DNA from: Flavobacterium sp. UMI-01
Lineage (GTDB): Bacteria > Bacteroidota > Bacteroidia > Flavobacteriales > Flavobacteriaceae
DNA length: 64,000 nucleotides
Assembly (NCBI RefSeq): GCF_019656315.1
Contig: NZ_BPLU01000038.1
Location: 638,095-702,094, forward strand
Direction: 5' to 3'
Part shown: one piece after another, positions 59,623 through 64,000 of the stretch
Numbering within the stretch: position 1 is the first letter of the stretch
Layout: each line of letters starts with the position of its first letter
The notes under the pieces: model-generated
Seen by the model: the letters and a program-made list of their open reading frames with translations, nothing else
Told to the model about the DNA's origin: nothing
The model's database searches: none
Position numbers and translations under genes: made by a program

Positions 59623-60126
59623 ATGAAAAAAATAAGTTTATTTTGTTTATCACTACTAACCATAGGGCTCACTAGTTGTAAAAACAACGAGGACAAAAAA
59701 GAGCTGTTAAAAAAAGCCGCAGAAGAAGCAATTACGAGCACTTCCTGTTTTCAAGCAATTTACGACCATGACACGCTAGATTTAAAACTAAACACCTTAA
59801 AAAATGGTAAAATCAATGGTGATATGGTTATGAACATAGCCAACCATCAAAAAAAGATAGGTGAAATTGCTGGAGAATACCGTGGTGATACTTTATTTGC
59901 AAGTTACACTTTTACCTTAGAAAAAAAACCTGAAATCACTTTCAAGAATCCTATGGCTTTTCTTAAACGAAACGACACCCTTGTCTTAGGAAACGGAAAA
60001 ATAGAAACTTCTATGGGAGCTTCTTATTTTGCAAAAGGCAGCCCTATAGATTTTGACCGCGTGAAATATAAATTCACTGCTATCAATTGCCCAGACAGTA
60101 CTCTCACAACAAAACCCAACAACTAA
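59623..60126 (+). CDS. Small lipoprotein of unknown function
   Basis: 167 residues from ATG 59623 with a lipoprotein signal (MKKISLFCLSLLTIGLTSCK, Cys19). An ATG-like start at 59581 would place extra residues before the signal. After a Lys/Glu-rich linker the mature part is beta-rich: FQAIYDHDTLDLKLNTLKNG, INGDMVMNIANHQKKIGEIA, GEYRGDTLFASYTFTLEK. This pattern is common among flavobacterial lipoproteins of unknown role. It is followed by a folded-RNA/terminator candidate at 60149-60245. Confidence 0.65.
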   Translation: MKKISLFCLSLLTIGLTSCKNNEDKKELLKKAAEEAITSTSCFQAIYDHDTLDLKLNTLKNGKINGDMVMNIANHQKKIGEIAGEYRGDTLFASYTFTLEKKPEITFKNPMAFLKRNDTLVLGNGKIETSMGASYFAKGSPIDFDRVKYKFTAINCPDSTLTTKPNN

Positions 60127-60148
60127 AATTAATATTCTAATCCAAAAA

Positions 60149-60245
60149 GGCTCTCTAAAAATTACAAATTAAAAGAGCAATAATCAATCTATTGACTTCT
60201 AAAACTAAATGGTTTCTAGTAGTTCATAGAGAGCCCTTTTTTTTA
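60149..60245 (+). ncRNA. Three-way-junction RNA candidate with U-tract, upstream of terC
   Basis: GGCTCTCTA (60149-60157) pairs with TAGAGAGCC (60227-60235), closing about 70 bases. Inside are CAATA/TATTG (60178-60182 with 60190-60194) and CTA-AAAC/GTTT-c-TAG (60199-60205 with 60212-60219). Eight T follow. It may be a terminator of the lipoprotein gene, a small RNA end, or a leader switch for terC, whose ATG is about 80 bp downstream. It does not resemble the yybP-ykoY manganese riboswitch that precedes some terC genes. Confidence 0.5.
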
Positions 60246-60323
60246 TGAATTCGTTAATCATTTCGAAAAAATTTCTAAACAAGCAATCAAAAAAGTATCT
60301 TTACAATTCTAAAAAAATACACT

Positions 60324-61268
60324 ATGATTGTTTGGGTTTGTTTTCTTATTGCCATTCTATTATTTTTAGCACTTGACTTAGGTGTTTTCAATAAAACTCC
60401 TCATGAAATTAGCTCTAAAGAAGCCGGAAAATGGACGGCTATATGGGTTTCCTTATCGTTTGTTTTCTCTGCTGTGATTTATTGGCTATACCAAAACAAC
60501 TATGTGGACAATCCTGATCAATTAAAACCTACGGTAGCCTCAATGAAATACATTACAGGATACCTTATCGAACTCTCTTTGAGTGTAGATAACATTTTTG
60601 TGATTGCAATAATTTTTTCTTCTTTTAAAATACCCAAAAAATACCAACACCGAGTATTGTTTTGGGGAATTATAGGTGCCATTTTCTTTAGGGGACTTAT
60701 GATTTATTTTGGTGTACTTATTATTAAAAAATTTGCTTGGACAACTTATCTTTTTGGAAGTTTCTTAATTTACACTGCTATCAAAATGCTATATTCTAAT
60801 GAAGAAGAAGAATTCAAACCTAAAAACTCCTACATCTATCGTTTGTTAAGCAAAATCACTCCCATTACAACCAAAATTGATGGCGAGCATTTTTTTGTAA
60901 AAATTGAAAACATAAAATACGCTACGCCTTTATTTGTCGCATTGATTGTGATTGAAGTAATGGACATTATTTTTGCCCTGGATAGTGTACCCGCTATTTT
61001 AGCTATTACCTCAGATCCTTTTTTAGTTTTTAGTTCAAATATTTTTGCCATTTTAGGACTGCGTTCCATGTATTTCTTTCTTGCTAACATGCTAGAAAAA
61101 TTTAGCTACCTCGAATACAGTTTAATTGCTATACTCTTTTTTGTAGGATTAAAAATGCTGGCTCATGATTATATCAAATTCCCTGAATGGGCTTCTTTAG
61201 GATTTATTGCTTTATCACTTATAATTGGCATTATTGTGTCTTTAAAAATGAATAAGAAAAGCCATTAA
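60324..61268 (+). CDS. TerC/Alx-family integral membrane protein
   Basis: A 314-residue inner-membrane protein with about nine hydrophobic segments. TerC marks are LALDLGVFNKTPHEISSKEA, LIELSLSVDNIFVIAIIFSS, YQHRVLFWGIIGAIFFRGLM and IEVMDIIFALDSVPAILAI, including the two Asp residues (SVDN, ALDS) thought to carry metal ions. Members export manganese or calcium, or help in tellurite resistance or in metal loading of secreted proteins. A TATCTTTA box at 60296-60303 may be its promoter. It is alone on its transcript and ends before a bidirectional terminator. Confidence 0.9.
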   Translation: MIVWVCFLIAILLFLALDLGVFNKTPHEISSKEAGKWTAIWVSLSFVFSAVIYWLYQNNYVDNPDQLKPTVASMKYITGYLIELSLSVDNIFVIAIIFSSFKIPKKYQHRVLFWGIIGAIFFRGLMIYFGVLIIKKFAWTTYLFGSFLIYTAIKMLYSNEEEEFKPKNSYIYRLLSKITPITTKIDGEHFFVKIENIKYATPLFVALIVIEVMDIIFALDSVPAILAITSDPFLVFSSNIFAILGLRSMYFFLANMLEKFSYLEYSLIAILFFVGLKMLAHDYIKFPEWASLGFIALSLIIGIIVSLKMNKKSH

Positions 61269-61325
61269 AAAATTTGTAACGCAAACATCCCTATAAGTAG
61301 AACTTAAAATCACACGCTATTTCAT

Positions 61326-61358
61326 AAAAAAAGAGTCTTAAATTTAGACTCTTTTTTT
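61326..61358. terminator. Bidirectional terminator after terC
   Basis: AAGAGTCT / AGACTCTT with flanking A- and T-runs form a stem that serves both the plus-strand terC and the minus-strand lipoprotein gene ending at 61379. Confidence 0.85.
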
Positions 61359-61378
61359 AGCTTTTTAATACAAAAAAA

Positions 61379-61864
61379 TTAAAACTCCACTTTTTTAATT
61401 TCGTTTTCTTTTACATTCAATGCGCTTATCACTTCATTATAGTTCGATACATCAACTGATGTTGAAAAACTAGCAGGCACAATCACAATTCTAAACACCT
61501 GCCCCATTCTAAACTCGTTACTTACGGATTGCAAATCATTACCTACCATATAAATATTGACATCGTACTTAGTAAAATCATAACGGTATCCAAAATCTAA
61601 GGTACCATTATTAAAATAAAAACTTTCAGGTAACAATTTCCAAACATCGGCTCCCTGATAAACACCACTCAATCTATAAACCAAAACTACATCGGAAGAA
61701 AAAATTGCTGGAGTAAGATTTATGACATTACTGTAATTATTTGCAGAAGTAAAAGATACTTCTCTTTCAAAAACTTCGCTAATCGTATCATTATCTACTT
61801 CATCAGTACAACTTTGAAGTGCAACAATTCCCAAAAGGGAAAAAAGTAATAGTATCTTTTTCAT
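61379..61864 (-). CDS. Lipoprotein of unknown function
   Basis: 161 residues with a lipoprotein signal (LLGIVALQSCTD, Cys19). The mature part is a single beta-rich domain: REVSFTSANNYSNVINLTPA, VVLVYRLSGVYQGADVWKLL and FDFTKYDVNIYMVGN-like strands (DFGYRYDFTKYDVNIYMVGN). Small lipoproteins of this shape are common in the phylum; no enzymatic motif is seen. It lies downstream of the T9SS repeat protein on the same strand with a 175-bp gap containing a terminator, so it is likely separate. Confidence 0.65.
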   Translation of the reverse strand: MKKILLLFSLLGIVALQSCTDEVDNDTISEVFEREVSFTSANNYSNVINLTPAIFSSDVVLVYRLSGVYQGADVWKLLPESFYFNNGTLDFGYRYDFTKYDVNIYMVGNDLQSVSNEFRMGQVFRIVIVPASFSTSVDVSNYNEVISALNVKENEIKKVEF

Positions 61865-61986
61865 GACTTTATTTTTTTAAGGGTTATCTGCTAAGCCTAT
61901 ATCCATTAATTGTGCCAAAAATATTTCCAACCTCTTTTCGATACAATTTAAGGAGTAAAAAAACTGTATTTAACTCCTTCAAACAC

Positions 61987-62017
61987 AAAAAGCACCCGTC
62001 TTTAGACGGATGCTTTT
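61987..62017 (-). terminator. Terminator after the T9SS repeat-protein gene
   Basis: AAAAGCACCCGTCT / AGACGGATGCTTTT pair with one mismatch and a two-base loop and are flanked by T on the minus strand. It lies 22 bp after the stop at 62040. Confidence 0.8.
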
Positions 62018-62039
62018 ACTTAAAGTTAATTTTAAAATA

Positions 62040-64000
62040 TTAATTAGAAGACATTACTTTCTTAATGGTAGTCCCTCTGTCTGTGGTAATTTGAACCATA
62101 AACACTTCTTCTTGTTCCGAATTGGTACTAAGAGTAATTGTGATTTCTTTATTCAAATATCCTTTAGGATCTATTACAGAATGAACTAATCCACCTTGCG
62201 AATTAAATACTTCAATTTTCACACTAGATACATAATCAAAATCATATTTGATAGTCAATTGATCTTTGAATGGGACAGGATAAGCGGTAAAAGCGGCTGC
62301 TTCAACTGTTCTTAAAGTCAAACTAGTATCTGTTAAAACAGGACATTCCATTTTTGGAACATCATATCCAACGAAAATTCTACATTCATCAAAAGCATTA
62401 TTGATTAAATCTACTGTACCAGCTATTTCGGAAAGTGATAATCCATTAGTATCTCCACCTCCCAAAGCTTGATTAGCTAACGCATACAATCCTTGAACTG
62501 TTTTTACCGATAAAGCATTAACAACTTTAGCTGAAATAGTATAGCGTTTGTACTCGTTATTTACAGTACCATCAGGATTACAAGTACGTGCTTTAGGAAT
62601 ATCAGAACCACAACCGTCCTGAGGTGTTGCAATGGCAATGGTACCGGCTTTCAATTCAAAGTCTCCCAGCATACCATTGATACCTATATTAAGACCTAAA
62701 GCAATGGTTTGAGCCAATAAAGTATTATTAATATTGCCTTTTTTGAGCATACTATTTGGCAAACTACTGATAGAGAACAATCCGTTATTAGGATTACTTG
62801 GTAACACACTACTACCTCCACCGCCAGGCATAACGTCAATAAGTGCGTTGATATCAGTCTCATTATTCATAATCGACACATGACGTGTGTCTTTAATACC
62901 AACATACATAGTGCCTCCATAAGAAGCCAAAGCTTTCGCAATAAGTTCTTTGGTTGTGTATTGTTTGAACACTCCTAGTTCATCAGGTGCACAAGACATA
63001 CCTCCGATGTTACCATAATACCCTTGTGTATAAGTACATAGAGCTTTAGCACAAATATCAATAGTCACTACTACAGATTTTACATCCATACAATTATTAG
63101 AAGTGGTGGCTTTAATATAATAAGTACCAGATTCTCCTACCATAGTAGGATTAGCCAATGGTATTGTTGCTTCAACATTTTTCCAATATGTTAAAGTTGC
63201 CCCATATAGTGTACTTCCAGCTGTAATTGCGGCAGCAGTCAAGTCAACTGTTAATGGAGAACATATATTGGACGGATTGTTAACTACTAAAACTGGCAAT
63301 GGGTTGATGGTTACAGTAACCAATGTTCGAGGACCTTCACATCCTGTGGCAGTCACTTTTGCACCGGCATAAGCAGAGCTAGTTCCGACAGCAGTTCTAG
63401 AGGGCGCTGTAGTGACAGTACCTCCAGTAGCTGCGGTGTACCAAATAAGAGTCTCACCTGCTCCTACAGTTGCGGAACCTGTTTTGGCTGTATTATCAAA
63501 ACAGGCTGTCACATTAGTTCCTGCTGGTGCTAGTGGCAATGGATTGATGGTTACAGTAACCAATGTTCGAGGACCTTCACATCCTGTGGCAGTCACTTTT
63601 GCTCCAGCATAAGCAGAGCTAGTTCCGACAGCAGTTCTAGAGGGCGCTGTAGTGACAGAACCTCCGGTAGCTGCGGTGTACCAAATAAGAGTCTCACCTG
63701 CTCCTACAGTTGCGGAACCTGTTTTGGCTGTATTATCAAAACAGGCTGTCACATTAGTTCCTGCTGGTGCTAGTGGCAATGGATTGATGGTTACAGTAAC
63801 TAATGTTCGAGGACCTTCACATCCTGTGGCTGTCACTTTTGCACCAGCATAAGCAGAGCTAGTTCCGACAGCAGTTCTAGAGGGCGCTGTAGTGACAGAA
63901 CCTCCGGTAGCAGCTGTGTACCAAACAATGGTTTCACCTGCAGCAGCTGTAGCTGAACCTGTTTTGGCTGTATTATCAAAACAGGCTGTCACATCAGTTC
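62040..64000 (-). CDS. C-terminal part of a T9SS-secreted repeat protein, N-terminus beyond window edge
   Basis: The frame is open from the right edge to a stop at 62040, 653 codons. From the N-terminal side come three nearly identical 80-residue Ig-like repeats (NVTACFDNTAKTGSAT, TLIWYTAATGGSVTTAPSRT, AGAKVTATGCEGPRTLVTVT), a diverged fourth one (PVLVVNNPSNICSPLTVDLT), and a unique 250-residue domain with CTYTQGYYGNIGGMSCAPDE. The last 80 residues (FTAYPVPFKDQLTIKYDFDY, VFNSQGGLVHSV, TIKKVMSSN) form a type A T9SS sorting domain, which directs export and surface attachment. No enzymatic motif is seen; an adhesin or surface-layer-like role is likely. Confidence 0.82.
   Translation of the reverse strand, partial: TDVTACFDNTAKTGSATAAAGETIVWYTAATGGSVTTAPSRTAVGTSSAYAGAKVTATGCEGPRTLVTVTINPLPLAPAGTNVTACFDNTAKTGSATVGAGETLIWYTAATGGSVTTAPSRTAVGTSSAYAGAKVTATGCEGPRTLVTVTINPLPLAPAGTNVTACFDNTAKTGSATVGAGETLIWYTAATGGTVTTAPSRTAVGTSSAYAGAKVTATGCEGPRTLVTVTINPLPVLVVNNPSNICSPLTVDLTAAAITAGSTLYGATLTYWKNVEATIPLANPTMVGESGTYYIKATTSNNCMDVKSVVVTIDICAKALCTYTQGYYGNIGGMSCAPDELGVFKQYTTKELIAKALASYGGTMYVGIKDTRHVSIMNNETDINALIDVMPGGGGSSVLPSNPNNGLFSISSLPNSMLKKGNINNTLLAQTIALGLNIGINGMLGDFELKAGTIAIATPQDGCGSDIPKARTCNPDGTVNNEYKRYTISAKVVNALSVKTVQGLYALANQALGGGDTNGLSLSEIAGTVDLINNAFDECRIFVGYDVPKMECPVLTDTSLTLRTVEAAAFTAYPVPFKDQLTIKYDFDYVSSVKIEVFNSQGGLVHSVIDPKGYLNKEITITLSTNSEQEEVFMVQITTDRGTTIKKVMSSN
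63301..64000 (-). repeat. 240-bp tandem repeats in the T9SS protein gene
   Basis: Units begin near 63301, 63541 and 63781 and differ by only a few bases, mostly silent (for example GCACCGG versus GCTCCAG). The last unit runs off the edge, so the number of copies is unknown. Confidence 0.9.

Noticed and set aside
60149..60245. yybP-ykoY manganese riboswitch
   Set aside because: The conserved loop sequences of that riboswitch are not present; only the position before a terC gene fits.
63412..63852. Two identical 66-codon plus-strand frames
   Set aside because: They are antisense frames repeated only because the 240-bp coding repeat on the other strand is duplicated.

Overview
The window looks like a chromosome segment of a Flavobacterium-type member of the Bacteroidetes. 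The evidence is AT-rich DNA, promoter boxes of the TAnnTTTG type, no Shine-Dalgarno sequences, many secreted enzymes ending their signal peptides in AQ, a type IX secretion (T9SS) C-terminal sorting domain, a two-type glutamine synthetase set (GSIII plus GSII), and many dispersed palindromic repeats of the kind common in flavobacterial intergenic DNA. I saw no rRNA, tRNA or CRISPR array.

Region 1 (1-26.5 kb, all minus strand) is a polysaccharide-degradation locus. Read in transcription order it has two heparinase II/III-fold lyase-like proteins, a GH29 fucosidase, a third heparinase-fold protein, a DUF2961/GH172 protein, a sulfatase, a GHL15-like TIM-barrel protein, a second sulfatase, a large beta-helix/PDZ protein, an esterase, a third sulfatase, a smaller beta-helix protein, a GH95 fucosidase, and a TIM-barrel glycosidase cut by the left edge. 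Almost all carry signal peptides. Together they suggest attack on a sulfated, acylated, fucose- and uronate-containing polymer. No SusC/SusD pair or regulator is visible, so the locus probably continues to the left. An M28 peptidase follows at 26.7-27.7 kb.

Region 2 (28.2-40.6 kb) is a nitrate assimilation locus. Minus-strand genes encode a porin, a NrtABC-type ABC importer and a short-form chlorite dismutase, with a Crp/Fnr regulator also on the minus strand. Diverging from the regulator are a single-chain nitrate reductase (NasA + FAD/NAD reductase + BFD [2Fe-2S] domain), a sulfite/nitrite-reductase-like protein fused to rubredoxin, and a hotdog thioesterase. A siroheme-pathway methyltransferase (SUMT) at 48.1 kb belongs to it functionally. 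The same 16-bp inverted repeat (TAMGTATTWATACKTA) stands before the porin operon, between the regulator and the reductase, and before SUMT, so these genes probably form one regulon. No canonical nitrite reductase is present.

Region 3 (40.6-48.1 kb) is a type I restriction-modification cassette placed between the nitrate genes and SUMT. It holds hsdM, an ORF6N/PLD-like gene, hsdS, a broken RhuM gene and hsdR, and is preceded by a three-copy 70-bp hairpin repeat and other dispersed repeats.

Region 4 (49-64 kb) holds ornithine aminotransferase, a lipoprotein M28 peptidase, three small uncharacterised proteins, purM, a double-OmpA-domain protein, divergent glutamine synthetases III and II, lipoproteins, a TerC-family membrane protein preceded by a folded-RNA/terminator candidate, and the C-terminal part of a T9SS-secreted protein with 240-bp tandem repeats that runs off the right edge. 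The glutamine synthetases provide the ammonium-assimilating end of the nitrate route.
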